Below are positions 8,651 through 18,665 of a stretch of 64,000 nucleotides of DNA, in pieces. The stretch comes from Bacteroidales bacterium. GTDB lineage: Bacteria > Bacteroidota > Bacteroidia > Bacteroidales > UBA932. The stretch is from positions 1 through 64,000 of the forward strand of contig JAGAKH010000041.1 of the NCBI GenBank assembly GCA_017625725.1, in the 5' to 3' direction. The notes beneath the pieces are model-generated. The model was given only the letters and a program-made list of their open reading frames with translations, did not search any database and was not told the DNA's origin. Position numbers and translations under genes: made by a program. Position 1 is the stretch's first letter; each line of letters opens with the position of its first letter.

Positions 8651-11030
8651 TAAAAATGAGCCACAAGTAGTTGATGGTAACTATATTATCAAGAAAGCTT
8701 CTGAGTTTGCATGGCTTGAGGCTCCTCAGGTCCTTTCACACGATGTCGTTCTTATGAGAGATATAGATATGGGTGGCAAAAAGTTCCAGGGTATTCTCTC
8801 TAATGGCAAGAAGTTCGATGGTGCCGGTTATACATTGAAGAATGTGACCCTAGATTATGCATCTCAGCATTGGTCATCTCTCTTTGTTACTGGCGGTGGT
8901 TCAGTAGCAAGTAGCAATATTTATGTAAAAAATCTTACAATTGATGGTGCTTATGTTCTTGCTGATAAGAATAGTAATGGAAATGCTGCAGTAATTGCTT
9001 CTTATGCTGAGGCTAAGGCTGAGATAGAAAATGTACATGTTAAGAACTCTACTGTTTACGGAACAATCAGAACAGGTGCTATTGTTGGTTTCGTAACAAA
9101 TTCAGGTGATGTCCTTGTGAAAAATTGCTCGGTTGATGGTGTTACAATCAATACATTCAATGTTCCAGAGGAATCTGGTGCAGTTGGTGGAGTTGTTGGT
9201 GGAGTTGTTGGTAAACTTGTTGTAGAGAATACCCCTATTTCAAATTCTACTATTAATGCATATGTTAATGACGGTGCTCAAAAGCGTACAGTTTCTAAGT
9301 ATATTGGTAACTTCTATGGTTCATCAGCTTCTCTGAAAGTAACTGGGGGTTCTATTAACAATGTAACACTCAATCTTCTTAATGGCCTTGCTCAGACACA
9401 GTCCTGCCTCTATACTGAGTATCTTGGTGGATGGAGAGAAGTCGGCGGAACGGTTTCAATCAATGGAATTGAGATTACTAAGGACCAGACTAACGATGAT
9501 ATTACTATTGATACTTCGGCAGAACTTGCAACAGCAATCTCCAATGCAGTTGACGGTGCTGTGATTCCAGTATCAGGTGAGATCACAACCAATTCTCTCA
9601 CCTCAGGTAATAATATCACTATCGTAGGTATGTCTGAAGGTACTGTTATTAATTCATCAGCTGACAGACTTACTACTTCCGGTAATATTACCTTTAAGAA
9701 TCTTACCCTTACTCTCCCTACAACAGGCGATTATTATAAAGGACACAATATGTCAGGTGGTACACTTGTATTTGATAATTGTAAGTTCGTCGGTTGCGTA
9801 TGTGTCATGAATGCTAATGTAACTTATAATAATTGTGAGTTTACTAACCCTGACAAATATGCAGCTTGGGTATATTCAGGTAAGGCAATTTACAACAATT
9901 GTACATTCACAGGTCCTGACCGTGCAGTGAAGGTTTATGCAGAAAATGCAAATGCTCCAGAAGTGTACTATAATAATTGTACTTTCAAGGCACTCACTGC
10001 AGCTGATGACAATAAGACTGCTGTTGAAGTGGATTGTAAGACCAGAACTTCTGGAACTCCTTACTACGTAGAAATCAACAACCCGACAATCGAGAATATG
10101 GGTATTGCAGAACACAATGCTATTGGTGATAGGGTATGTAACCTTGAAACCAATGGTGTTGGTCTTGGTATCGTTACTCTTAACGGAAAGGGCTATTCAG
10201 TAGCACATAAGGCGTCTCAGATTTCTGCACTAGCAGATGCAGGCAAGAGTGTGACTATTGAGGTTGCTGCTGACATTACTGAAAATGTAAGCTTCACTCA
10301 GAAGAAGGACCTTGACATTGTTCTCGATGGTAAGGGTAAGGAAATGAATGGTACTATCAACATTACAGCAAGAGCAGGTAAAGATGCTGCAGGTAGCCTC
10401 GTTATCAAGGATTTTAACTTCAAGACAACTGAGACTGCAAAGAGCTTTATCATATCATCGGAAACCAACTATTATCCAAATAATGTGACTGTTTCTGGCT
10501 GTACATTCGAAGGACCTTCTGCAACATCTGATGTAGTTCCTGTAACGCTTAAGAGTTCTAGCAATTTTGTAATGGAAAACTGTACTGCAACCGGTGTGCA
10601 TTCTCTTCTCCAGAATACATCAGGTTGGAACCTCACAGTGCGCAACTGCGAAGTTACTAATGCAGGTAGAGGAATTTCACTTAGTTCTTGCCAGGGTGTC
10701 CTTGTCGAGAACGTCAAGATTCAGGCAAGCAATGAGAAGTATGGTATCCGTGCAGATGGAGCGTATGCAAATACTACTACTATCAAGAATTGTGAAATCA
10801 GTGCATTCTGCCCTGTAGTTGTTCGCAAGGCATCTGCGGCTTACAAACTTGTATTCGACGGTACAAACACAATGACTGCAGCAAATACTGACGGTCTGTG
10901 GTGTGTAATCGGTGATGATGAGTATGAGGCAAATGGCGTTATGCCAGGTGCTGCAACAGGTGCTGTCACTGTAACATTGAATGATGCCGGTCTTTCTGCA
11001 TCAGGTGTTTACGGTGCATCTAACCTGTAA
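7761..11030 (+). CDS. Fimbrillin-like lipoprotein, array member 6 (long form)
   Basis: Long paralogue of 1089 residues. The signal peptide ends FAASC (Cys20), followed by QQEN. The shared domain (~25-290) carries LTRPFAQLNIATL (~149) and NYRTNIIGNLL (~260) and is nearly identical to that of member 9. A GLUG-like block (~300-560) is followed by a long right-handed beta-helix-like region with repeated YNNCTF, FDNCKF and VENCT units (Asn-Asn-Cys ladders), as in pectate-lyase-fold proteins. No catalytic Asp cluster is evident, so binding rather than cleavage is the more cautious reading. Array hairpin b lies 13 bp after its stop. Confidence 0.88.
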   Translation: MKKLLYSAAALATLLFAASCQQENLGPARTGVTYTITLADEVQTKGKDGHDAYDLYYEVYRNTTAGLVELYDGKKEMTGQSTTVTLDLLNDQDYTVLFWANKKGTDYFNASNLQNVTIKDASSNNEDRDAFCGMDELTAHDNGSMKTVTLTRPFAQLNIATLVPTHYDVDPQSSLVKVTGAPKSFSVLTGEGVENSEGEVTYTVNTVPGGNIVVAPNTYKMAAMNYVFAPEGNITVYYEINTNNGTVKNTINNVPVKKNYRTNIIGNLLTSDATYTVDIKPGFETVDEVVEIWDGKTKNEPQVVDGNYIIKKASEFAWLEAPQVLSHDVVLMRDIDMGGKKFQGILSNGKKFDGAGYTLKNVTLDYASQHWSSLFVTGGGSVASSNIYVKNLTIDGAYVLADKNSNGNAAVIASYAEAKAEIENVHVKNSTVYGTIRTGAIVGFVTNSGDVLVKNCSVDGVTINTFNVPEESGAVGGVVGGVVGKLVVENTPISNSTINAYVNDGAQKRTVSKYIGNFYGSSASLKVTGGSINNVTLNLLNGLAQTQSCLYTEYLGGWREVGGTVSINGIEITKDQTNDDITIDTSAELATAISNAVDGAVIPVSGEITTNSLTSGNNITIVGMSEGTVINSSADRLTTSGNITFKNLTLTLPTTGDYYKGHNMSGGTLVFDNCKFVGCVCVMNANVTYNNCEFTNPDKYAAWVYSGKAIYNNCTFTGPDRAVKVYAENANAPEVYYNNCTFKALTAADDNKTAVEVDCKTRTSGTPYYVEINNPTIENMGIAEHNAIGDRVCNLETNGVGLGIVTLNGKGYSVAHKASQISALADAGKSVTIEVAADITENVSFTQKKDLDIVLDGKGKEMNGTINITARAGKDAAGSLVIKDFNFKTTETAKSFIISSETNYYPNNVTVSGCTFEGPSATSDVVPVTLKSSSNFVMENCTATGVHSLLQNTSGWNLTVRNCEVTNAGRGISLSSCQGVLVENVKIQASNEKYGIRADGAYANTTTIKNCEISAFCPVVVRKASAAYKLVFDGTNTMTAANTDGLWCVIGDDEYEANGVMPGAATGAVTVTLNDAGLSASGVYGASNL

Positions 11031-11043
11031 ACCATATTTTCGA

Positions 11044-11069
11044 CCCCTGGCCCTTGACCGGGCCTGGGG
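11044..11069. repeat. Array hairpin b (loop TTGACC)
   Basis: Stem CCCCTGGCCC/GGGCCTGGGG with one T-T mismatch and loop TTGACC (11054-11059), followed by TTGC. It lies between members 6 and 7. No T-run follows, so it does not look like a standard intrinsic terminator. Confidence 0.7.
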
Positions 11070-11127
11070 TTGCAACTGAAACTATAGAAAAACAATTTTA
11101 AATTATTAACTAAAAACAACAAAACAC

Positions 11128-14100
11128 ATGAAAAAGATTTTGTTTTTTGCCAGTGCACTCGCAGGACTTTTCCTTGCTGCTTCTTGCCAGCAGGAAATGC
11201 TCGATCCTGCAGCCGGCAGCGAACAGACTGTGACTTTCACTGTGGAAGCCCCAGCCGCACTTCAGACCAAGGCTATCGCCGATGGTAAGAATGTAGACGA
11301 GCTCATTTATGAGGTGTGGATCACCGACAATCTTGGTGACCTTACTCAGGGTGCTCAGAAACTCTATCAGGCTACTACAGAACTCGCTGTAGACCCAGCT
11401 GATGGTAAGAACAAGGCAACCCTCACACTTGACCTTGTAAACGACCAGAAATTCACTATCCTCTTCTGGGCACAGGTAAGCCAGGCAGCGGCTTATGACA
11501 CTGACGAGCTGACTGCTGTGACTTACGCAAAGTCTGAGTACAACGCTAACGACGAGAGCCTCGCTGCTTTCTATGCAGTTGCTTATGTTGATGACACCAA
11601 GCACGTAAAGAAAGATGGTTCATCTACTAACGGAAACGTTTCCCTTCGTCGTCCTTTCGCCCAGCTCAACCTTGGTACTCTCAACACATCTACAGCTTAT
11701 ACAGTAGCTCTTGTAGATTCAAAGGTTAATGTCAAGAATGTCAACACAGTCTTCAATGTCGCTACAAGTGAAGCTTCTTCTTATAAGGAAATGACATTCA
11801 AAATGGCAGCTGTTCCAACCGATCCTGCAACCCTCAGCGTAAACGGTGCTTCATACGAGTATGCAGGTATGAACTATATGTTCGCAGGTGACAACGTAAC
11901 AGTTGAGTACGACATCAAGACTTCGATCAACGGCTTTGAGGCCAATGTAAATAATATTGTGAAAGAAGTTCCACTCAAGGAGAACTTCCGCACAAACATC
12001 ATCGGTAACCTCCTCACAAGCAAGGCAGACTACGAAATCGTTGTTGACGCAGAATTCAATGTTCCAGATGAATATGTTGGAGAAGGCGTAGTGATCGTCA
12101 AGAACTCACAGGAACTTTTAGACGCACTTAAGCGTAATGATGAGCACCTCGTAATTGAGCTCCGTGGCCTTCAGACCAAGGCTGTTTCACCAGTGGAATA
12201 TGTTGTACCAATAACAGCTTGGAAGACTAATGCATTCGGTGGTGACAAGACCAGATCTATCACTATCAATGCAAACGGCAATAAAATCGTATTTGATCAG
12301 TTGAGCAGCGACTGGAACCACGTTTCTCTGAATAATGATGACGCACTTCTTACTATTAATGATGCTGATCTTGCTACTAGCGGATACAATACAGTCCACT
12401 GGAAGAGAACAATCCTCCATTTCGCATCTGATGTAGTTTTGAACAATGTAACCGCTGCTAATGGACTTGGCTTCAAGAAAGATGCTGTCCTTAATGAAGT
12501 TGAGGTATCTCAGGTAGAAGGTAATTATGCACTTTGGGTATGGGCTCAGGGACAGACTGTGACCCTTGATGGTGTTTCAGTTGATTCAAAAGGTCGCGCG
12601 CTCAAGGTTGCTGACGAAGATGCAGATGGTCCAGCAAAGGTGACTATAAATGTCAAAAATTCTACATTCAAGTCAGCAGAGAAGGCTGCGATTCTCGTGA
12701 CTTCTACTGCAGGTGCAACAATCAACTGGGGTGCAGGCAATGACATCAAGGGTGTAGCCGCTGACCCTATCAACGCTGTATGGGTTGATGAGGACCGTGC
12801 TGATTATGCATCTGAAGTTAATGTAAAAGGCGCTTCAAAGGTAGTTGAGGGTGCTGTTGAAAATGTACCTGCTTCTGATCAGGAGGCTCTCAAGGCTGCT
12901 CTTGAGGAGGCTGCTAAGAATCCAGAGACAACAGTGGTTGTGAATGTTGCAGCTGATACTTATGGAACTCTTCCTGCACTTTCATCAAACGTTGTCCTGA
13001 ATTGTGCTGAAGGTACAGTGTTCGAGGGTACTTCAGGTCTCAATGTTAATGGCGCTACTGTTATAGGTGCTAAATTTGAGAACGAGGAAACAGCTGTAAG
13101 TGGAACTATTAATGGTGTATTTAAAAATTGTACATTTGATGGTAGCGAGGCTCTTCGTTGGTGTTATACTAATGAAGGTGATGAAATCTTATTTGAAGAC
13201 TGTGTCATTAAGACTGATTACAGAGGTTTCCACTTTGATGATATGAATGGTAATGTTACTTTCAGGCGTTGCGAGATCAATGGTTTCAATGCTTATGGAG
13301 GAAATGGAACTGCAACATTCGAGAACTGTGTCTTTGGAAATGATGAGTCAGGCTACAATGGTTTGAATACTTATTCAAATACTGTTCTTAAGGATTGCAA
13401 GTTTGTTTTCAATAGTGGAAAGATCAATTTCATTGATATGGAGGGAACTGGCAAGACATTGTCTATCACTAACTGTACAGCGACTCTTGATGGTACAGAA
13501 ACTCCAGTCATTGATTTTGTTGGCGGCAGCAAGTTGGATAACAATACAGTGACTCTTGATGGTAAGACATATGCTTCTTCTCAGACTAGTCTTTCGAATG
13601 CCCTCAATAATGGAGCAACCGATGTCTTACTTAAAGATGGTAACTACACAATGCCAGAGCCGGAACTTAGAGGCAAAAAACTGACAATTGTTGGTTCTAA
13701 GGATGTCGTTATTGATGCAACTGCAGTTGATGCAAGAGATCAGTTTGTGACTGGTGCAACTCTTAAATTTGAGGGTGTGACACTCAACTTTGGTAATGTC
13801 AATTATATGGGTTTTGCCAACACAGCAAGCTTGACATATAAGGATTGTAAAATCAATGGTTTGCAGTTCTTGTTCGGCGAGAATGTAGTATTCGAAAACT
13901 GCGATCTCGACTCTAACGGTGCAGAGCACACTGTTTGGACTTATGGTGTAAAGAACGTAAGTTTCACAGATTGTGACTTCACTTATGGAGACCGCGGTGT
14001 CAACTGTTACAGTGACAACGATGTTCCAGGAGGGCAGACTGTAAACTTCACCAAATGTACATTTGCTACAGAAAACGCTGCTTCTGCAGGAGCTGTTGAG

Positions 14101-14235
14101 ACCAATAGCTGTTTCATCAAAGATGGTATCGTAGTAAATATTGAAGGTTGTACAGCCCCAGCATATGGCGAGATGGCTTATGTCTCTCCTTGGGATAGCA
14201 CAAATGGTGCAAAGACTACAATCAATATCAAATAA
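11128..14235 (+). CDS. Fimbrillin-like lipoprotein, array member 7 (long form)
   Basis: Long paralogue of 1035 residues. The signal peptide ends LAASC (Cys20), followed by QQEM. The shared domain carries RRPFAQLNLGT and NFRTNIIGNLL. It is joined by DEYVGEGVVIVKN to a second module (~315-590; GLQTKAVSPVEY, INWGAGNDI, VAADP) that recurs in member 8. A beta-helix-like tail follows, with FKNCTF, FENCVF, LKDCKF and FTDCDF units. Its signal-peptide DNA and A-rich 5' region (aactaaaaacaacaaaacac) are shared with members 8 and 10. This is the clearest case of module sharing between neighbours. Confidence 0.88.
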   Translation: MKKILFFASALAGLFLAASCQQEMLDPAAGSEQTVTFTVEAPAALQTKAIADGKNVDELIYEVWITDNLGDLTQGAQKLYQATTELAVDPADGKNKATLTLDLVNDQKFTILFWAQVSQAAAYDTDELTAVTYAKSEYNANDESLAAFYAVAYVDDTKHVKKDGSSTNGNVSLRRPFAQLNLGTLNTSTAYTVALVDSKVNVKNVNTVFNVATSEASSYKEMTFKMAAVPTDPATLSVNGASYEYAGMNYMFAGDNVTVEYDIKTSINGFEANVNNIVKEVPLKENFRTNIIGNLLTSKADYEIVVDAEFNVPDEYVGEGVVIVKNSQELLDALKRNDEHLVIELRGLQTKAVSPVEYVVPITAWKTNAFGGDKTRSITINANGNKIVFDQLSSDWNHVSLNNDDALLTINDADLATSGYNTVHWKRTILHFASDVVLNNVTAANGLGFKKDAVLNEVEVSQVEGNYALWVWAQGQTVTLDGVSVDSKGRALKVADEDADGPAKVTINVKNSTFKSAEKAAILVTSTAGATINWGAGNDIKGVAADPINAVWVDEDRADYASEVNVKGASKVVEGAVENVPASDQEALKAALEEAAKNPETTVVVNVAADTYGTLPALSSNVVLNCAEGTVFEGTSGLNVNGATVIGAKFENEETAVSGTINGVFKNCTFDGSEALRWCYTNEGDEILFEDCVIKTDYRGFHFDDMNGNVTFRRCEINGFNAYGGNGTATFENCVFGNDESGYNGLNTYSNTVLKDCKFVFNSGKINFIDMEGTGKTLSITNCTATLDGTETPVIDFVGGSKLDNNTVTLDGKTYASSQTSLSNALNNGATDVLLKDGNYTMPEPELRGKKLTIVGSKDVVIDATAVDARDQFVTGATLKFEGVTLNFGNVNYMGFANTASLTYKDCKINGLQFLFGENVVFENCDLDSNGAEHTVWTYGVKNVSFTDCDFTYGDRGVNCYSDNDVPGGQTVNFTKCTFATENAASAGAVETNSCFIKDGIVVNIEGCTAPAYGEMAYVSPWDSTNGAKTTINIK

Positions 14236-14250
14236 TTGATCGACTCTCGA

Positions 14251-14276
14251 CCCCTGGCCCTTGACCGGGCCTGGGG
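14251..14276. repeat. Array hairpin c (loop TTGACC)
   Basis: Same stem as hairpin b, CCCCTGGCCC/GGGCCTGGGG, with loop TTGACC at 14261-14266 and trailing TTGCCAAAGAA. It begins 16 bp after the stop of member 7. Confidence 0.7.
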
Positions 14277-14342
14277 TTGCCAAAGAAGACAAAGTTTAAA
14301 ACTAATTACAATTATTTTATTATTAACTAAAAAACAAAACAC

Positions 14343-17300
14343 ATGAAAAAGTTTTTGTTATTTGCCAGTGCACTTGCAGGACTTTTCCTTGCTGCTTCTT
14401 GCCAGGAAGAGATGCATGTACCAGTTGGTGACGGCACTGTGACTTTCACAGTGACAGCACCTGGTCAGCTTGAGACCAAAGCAATTGCTGATGGTGAGAA
14501 CGTGGACGTAGTTCTCTATGAGATCTACAAGTCTGGTTCAGGCCATGAAAACTCTGTAAATGGTGGTACACCGCTTGCAGAGGGTAATGTGGAAATGAAG
14601 AACAAGAAGGCAACCATTACCTTCGACCTTCTTCAGGACCAGACCTACACTGTTATTTTCTGGGCAGAAGTAGATGGTAAGAACCACTACAACACAGAAG
14701 ACCTTAGAAAGATCAAGATCAACGACCCAAGCAAGCTTACAGCTAACCTTGAGGAGCGTGCTGCTTTCTATCAGGTTCATGAGTTCTCTACTCCAGTGAC
14801 CAAGACACAGGAAGTGACACTTATACGTCCTTTCTCACAGCTCAACCTTGGAACATCACTGGCAAGTCTCAGCCCTGAGCAGACTGGCCAGACAGTGGGT
14901 TATACTATCGATGTAGAGCAGTCTTATTTGCATGTAATCGGTCTTTCTGACACATTCAACACTCTTACTGGTGAGGCTGAGGAAGGTGCTGCTATCAAGG
15001 ATTACACCTTTGCTCTCAATGCTACACCTTACAAGCAGGACAACACAGAGAAGCTTGTTGTAAATGGTACAGAGTATCATTATGTGGGAATGAACTACTT
15101 CTTTGTTCCAACTAATGACAAGCTCGTAACGCTTGACTATAAGATTGTTACTGACAAGGGTGAAATGACTCATGAAATCAAGAATGTCCCTGTAAAGGCT
15201 AACTACCGCACCAACATCATCGGTAACCTCCTCACCAATGAGGCACAGTTCGAGATTGTTGTTGACGAGGAATTCGAGATTCCAGATGAATATGTTGGAG
15301 AAGGCGTAGTGATCGTCAAGAATGATGCTGAGCTTCTCGCAGCACTTGAGCGTAATGAAGAGCACCTCGTTATAGAGCTTCTTGGCCTTCAGACTAAGGC
15401 AGTTTCTCCTGTGGAGTATAAGATCCCTGTAGGTGCAAACGAGCCTGATTACTACTTCGGTGGTGACAAGACCAGGGCTATCACAATCAATGCTAATGGC
15501 AATAAGATTAATTTCGTTCATAAGAATGGTGACTGGAACTACATCCGCATGGTGAACGAAGATGCAAAGTGGATCATCAATGACGCAACACTCACCAACA
15601 GCGGCATGAATGATGGCCCTTGGAACCGTCACGATATCCGTTTCTACAATGCTGTAGAGCTTAACAACGTAACTTCAGACAAGGCTATCGCCCTTCTTAA
15701 TGATGGTAAGCTTACAAATGTTGCAATTTCAGATGTACACCCTAATAATTCAGAGGCATACGGTCTTTGGATCTCAGCTGAGGGCCAGACAGTAGATCTT
15801 GATGGTGTTTCTATTATTGCTCACGAGACAAAGAGTACTGACAGAGGTATCGCTATCAAGGACCAGTATGTTGATACTCCAGCTAAAGTTACCCTCAATA
15901 TCAAGAATTCGACATTCAAGACCCAGAAGAAGGCCGCGGTTCTTGTAACTTCAACAGCTGGAGCTGTCATCAACTGGGGTAGAGGCAATAACATCACAGG
16001 CGTAGCTGCTGACCCTGCAAATGCTGTATGGGTTGATGGTGGCAAGGATTATCAGAATATAGAGGATGTTACAGTAACCGGTGCATCAGTAATTATTGAG
16101 GGTCAGGTCAGCTCGACTCCTGTAGTTACAAATTCAGAAGAGCTCAAGGCTGCCATTGCAGCTGCAGGTAAAGACAACCAGACTGTAATCCTTCTTAAGG
16201 CTGGTACATATACAGGTGCATTTGATATTGATGGTAAGAATGTTGCCCTCATCGGTGAGGATGACGTTGTAATCGACGGACTTGTTTTCGGCCTTGGTGC
16301 TTCTCACATTCTTCTTCGTAACATCACTTTGACAAACGAACATCCTGTTGCATCTGAATCTGCACGTCATAAGGCTGACTACTACTGTCTTGGTGCTTAT
16401 GCTGCAGCATTTGTAATCGAGGATTGCGTGTTCAATGTAAGCAATCAGGGTAATGCAGCAGGGAAGGGTGCAATCAACATCGGTGATGGTTTCAATGCAT
16501 ATTCTGCAAGCGATGAGTATGAACTTATTGTTAGAAATACTGTATTCAACTGTAACGGTGAGCGTGCAATCCGTGCTAAGACAAGTTCTTGGATCGAGGG
16601 CTGTACATTTGTAGATCAGCATCGTTATGCAATTCAGGTTCAGGGTAACGAGCAGGCAGCAACAGAGAAGGTAATTTTTAAGAATAATACAATTATCAAT
16701 CCTTGTACAACCTCAGGAGAAGCATTCGCCGCTGGTGTTTCTATCTCTAAGTCTCAGAATCTATCGGATGTAGCGTTTACTATTTCAGGTAACACACTTG
16801 AGTCTGCAGCTTTTGAGGATCTCAAATTTGTCTATGACATATCTGACAACGTAAAGATTACAACTTGTACTCTCAATGGCAAGCCAATCGTAGCCGGTCA
16901 GTGCTGGCCAATAGACGCCGAGACAAAAGAAGTTCAGTCAGAGGTTACTTATTACTACGACGAAGCGACTTCAACATATACAATTGATAGCCTTAAAGGT
17001 CTTTTGTGGTTTGCTGATCAGGTAAACAATAAGGCTAACACGTTTGCAGGTAAGACTGTGAAACTTGCAGCTGACATCGACCTTGCAGGTATTGACTGGA
17101 TTCCAGTAGGTCAGACTGGTGGATATACAACAAAAGCAGCATTCCGCGGAGTATTTGATGGAGCAGATCATACAATCAGTAATCTTACAGTTACACATCA
17201 TGAAGTCGGAAGTAACCTTGGAAAGAATTATGCCTCCGGTTTCTTTGGATTCACGGACTCATCTATTACTGTTAAAAATCTTACATTTGACAAAGCTAAT

Positions 17301-17639
17301 GTCTCCGGACATCATTGGGTAGGAGTTATTTATGGATACCTTTCAGGAAATATCGTTAATTGTAAAGTAACTAATTCAACTGTTACTTGTACCCACCTTA
17401 ATGACGAATCTTGCGGTGATAAAGCAGGTGCTGTTGTCGGATATATCAATACAGGTTTAGTATCTAAGACAATAGCTGAGAACTGCACAGTTAAAGCAGG
17501 TCGTGACTGCGGACAGATTGCAGGTGCATCAAGAACTGAATATGTCAATGAGTGTTCTGCAAATAACGTTACAGTAGAAGCGACAGGAGATTGTACAGGA
17601 AATAACGTTCGTAACGAACTGATCGGACGTATTATGTAA
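14343..17639 (+). CDS. Fimbrillin-like lipoprotein, array member 8 (long form)
   Basis: Longest of the beta-helix members (1098 residues). The signal peptide ends LAASC (Cys20), followed by QEEM. The shared domain has LIRPFSQLNLGT (Ser replaces Ala) and NYRTNIIGNLL. The linker DEYVGEGVVIVKN and the following module with INWGRGNNI and GVAADP match member 7. Residues ~610-860 are beta-helix-like. The last ~230 residues form a GLUG-type domain (LAADIDLAGIDWIPVG, GFFGFTDSSITVKNLTF, AGAVVGYINTG) that resembles the C-terminal part of member 9, not that of member 7. The protein thus reads as a mosaic of modules found in its two neighbours. Confidence 0.88.
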   Translation: MKKFLLFASALAGLFLAASCQEEMHVPVGDGTVTFTVTAPGQLETKAIADGENVDVVLYEIYKSGSGHENSVNGGTPLAEGNVEMKNKKATITFDLLQDQTYTVIFWAEVDGKNHYNTEDLRKIKINDPSKLTANLEERAAFYQVHEFSTPVTKTQEVTLIRPFSQLNLGTSLASLSPEQTGQTVGYTIDVEQSYLHVIGLSDTFNTLTGEAEEGAAIKDYTFALNATPYKQDNTEKLVVNGTEYHYVGMNYFFVPTNDKLVTLDYKIVTDKGEMTHEIKNVPVKANYRTNIIGNLLTNEAQFEIVVDEEFEIPDEYVGEGVVIVKNDAELLAALERNEEHLVIELLGLQTKAVSPVEYKIPVGANEPDYYFGGDKTRAITINANGNKINFVHKNGDWNYIRMVNEDAKWIINDATLTNSGMNDGPWNRHDIRFYNAVELNNVTSDKAIALLNDGKLTNVAISDVHPNNSEAYGLWISAEGQTVDLDGVSIIAHETKSTDRGIAIKDQYVDTPAKVTLNIKNSTFKTQKKAAVLVTSTAGAVINWGRGNNITGVAADPANAVWVDGGKDYQNIEDVTVTGASVIIEGQVSSTPVVTNSEELKAAIAAAGKDNQTVILLKAGTYTGAFDIDGKNVALIGEDDVVIDGLVFGLGASHILLRNITLTNEHPVASESARHKADYYCLGAYAAAFVIEDCVFNVSNQGNAAGKGAINIGDGFNAYSASDEYELIVRNTVFNCNGERAIRAKTSSWIEGCTFVDQHRYAIQVQGNEQAATEKVIFKNNTIINPCTTSGEAFAAGVSISKSQNLSDVAFTISGNTLESAAFEDLKFVYDISDNVKITTCTLNGKPIVAGQCWPIDAETKEVQSEVTYYYDEATSTYTIDSLKGLLWFADQVNNKANTFAGKTVKLAADIDLAGIDWIPVGQTGGYTTKAAFRGVFDGADHTISNLTVTHHEVGSNLGKNYASGFFGFTDSSITVKNLTFDKANVSGHHWVGVIYGYLSGNIVNCKVTNSTVTCTHLNDESCGDKAGAVVGYINTGLVSKTIAENCTVKAGRDCGQIAGASRTEYVNECSANNVTVEATGDCTGNNVRNELIGRIM

Positions 17640-17648
17640 CAAATCACT

Positions 17649-17673
17649 TTCCCGATCAAGTCGGGAATGACAT
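17649..17673. repeat. REP-like hairpin, second copy
   Basis: TTCCCGA-tcaag-TCGGGAA followed by TGACA. It matches the repeat at 3085-3106 in stem core and 3' tail. It sits directly upstream of array hairpin d. Confidence 0.55.
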
Positions 17674-17677
17674 TCAA

Positions 17678-17703
17678 CCCCTGGCCCTTGACCGGACCTG
17701 GGG
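17678..17703. repeat. Array hairpin d (loop TTGACC)
   Basis: CCCCTGGCCC/GGACCTGGGG with loop TTGACC (17688-17693). Relative to the other copies, the 3' arm has an A in place of G (17696), giving one extra mismatch. It lies between members 8 and 9. Confidence 0.65.
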
Positions 17704-17722
17704 TTGCCAAAGAAAATATTTT

Positions 17723-18665
17723 TTATGTTAAACCCGGTTATGGGGGGGGTAAACATATTAGCCTCTCCAGCCATAAACCAAAAATTTATGAAAAAATTAC
17801 TTTACAGTGCAGCAGCTTTAGCAACGCTTCTCTTTGCAGCATCATGCCAGCAGGAGAACCTTGAGCCTGCACGCACAGGTGTGACCTACACCATTACTCT
17901 TGCTGACGAAGTTCAGACCAAGGGTAAGGATGGTCATGATGCGTACGACCTCTATTATGAGGTGTACAGGAACACAAACGCAGGTCTTGTTGAACTCTAC
18001 GATGATGTGAAAGAGATGACAGGACCGAAAACAACCGTTACCCTTGACCTTCTTAACGACCAGGACTACACCGTTCTTTTCTGGGCGAACAAGAAGGATA
18101 CTGATTATTTTGAAGTATCTGACCTTCAGAATGTTACTATCAAGACTGCATCTTCCAACAATGAAGAACGCGATGCATTCTGCGGCAAGGACGAGCTTAC
18201 AGCCCATGATAATGGCTCTGTGAAGACCGTAACCCTTACCCGTCCATTCGCTCAGCTCAACATCGCGACAATAGTTCCTGAGACTCTTGATGGTTATAAA
18301 ATCACTCCAGAATCTTCACTTGTTAAAGTGACAGGTGCTCCAAAGTCATTCAATGTACTTACAGGTGAAGGTCATGAAAATTCAGTGGGCGAGGTAACCT
18401 ATACCGTCAATACAGTTCCGGCTGTAGATATCGTAGTTGCCCCTAATACATATAAGATGGCTGCAATGAACTATGTTTTTGCACCAGAGGGAAATATCAC
18501 TGTATACTACGAGATCAACACTGCCAACGGTACAGTAAAGAACACCATCAACAACGTTCCTGTCAAGAAGAACTACCGTACCAACATCATCGGTAATCTT
18601 CTCACATCAGACGCTACTTACACCGTAGATATTAAGCCTGGTTTCGAAACTGAAGAAACAATGGT
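17723..18665 (+). repeat. Segmental duplication copy B
   Basis: Counterpart of 7695-8650: same leader with a poly-G tract, same signal peptide and almost the same shared domain. It diverges from copy A abruptly after the domain end. The paired blocks are long enough to support homologous recombination between members 6 and 9, which would delete or duplicate about 10 kb. Confidence 0.8.
17742..17749 (+). repeat. G8 tract upstream of array member 9
   Basis: Eight G, one fewer than in the copy before member 6. In this phase an ATG at 17725 is in frame with the lipoprotein start at 17788 and would add 21 residues before the signal peptide. Confidence 0.6.

Noticed and set aside
17704..17787. N-terminal extension of array member 9 through the poly-G tract
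   Set aside because: It would bury the lipoprotein signal peptide 28 residues inside the protein; the ATG at 17788 gives the same start as the other members.
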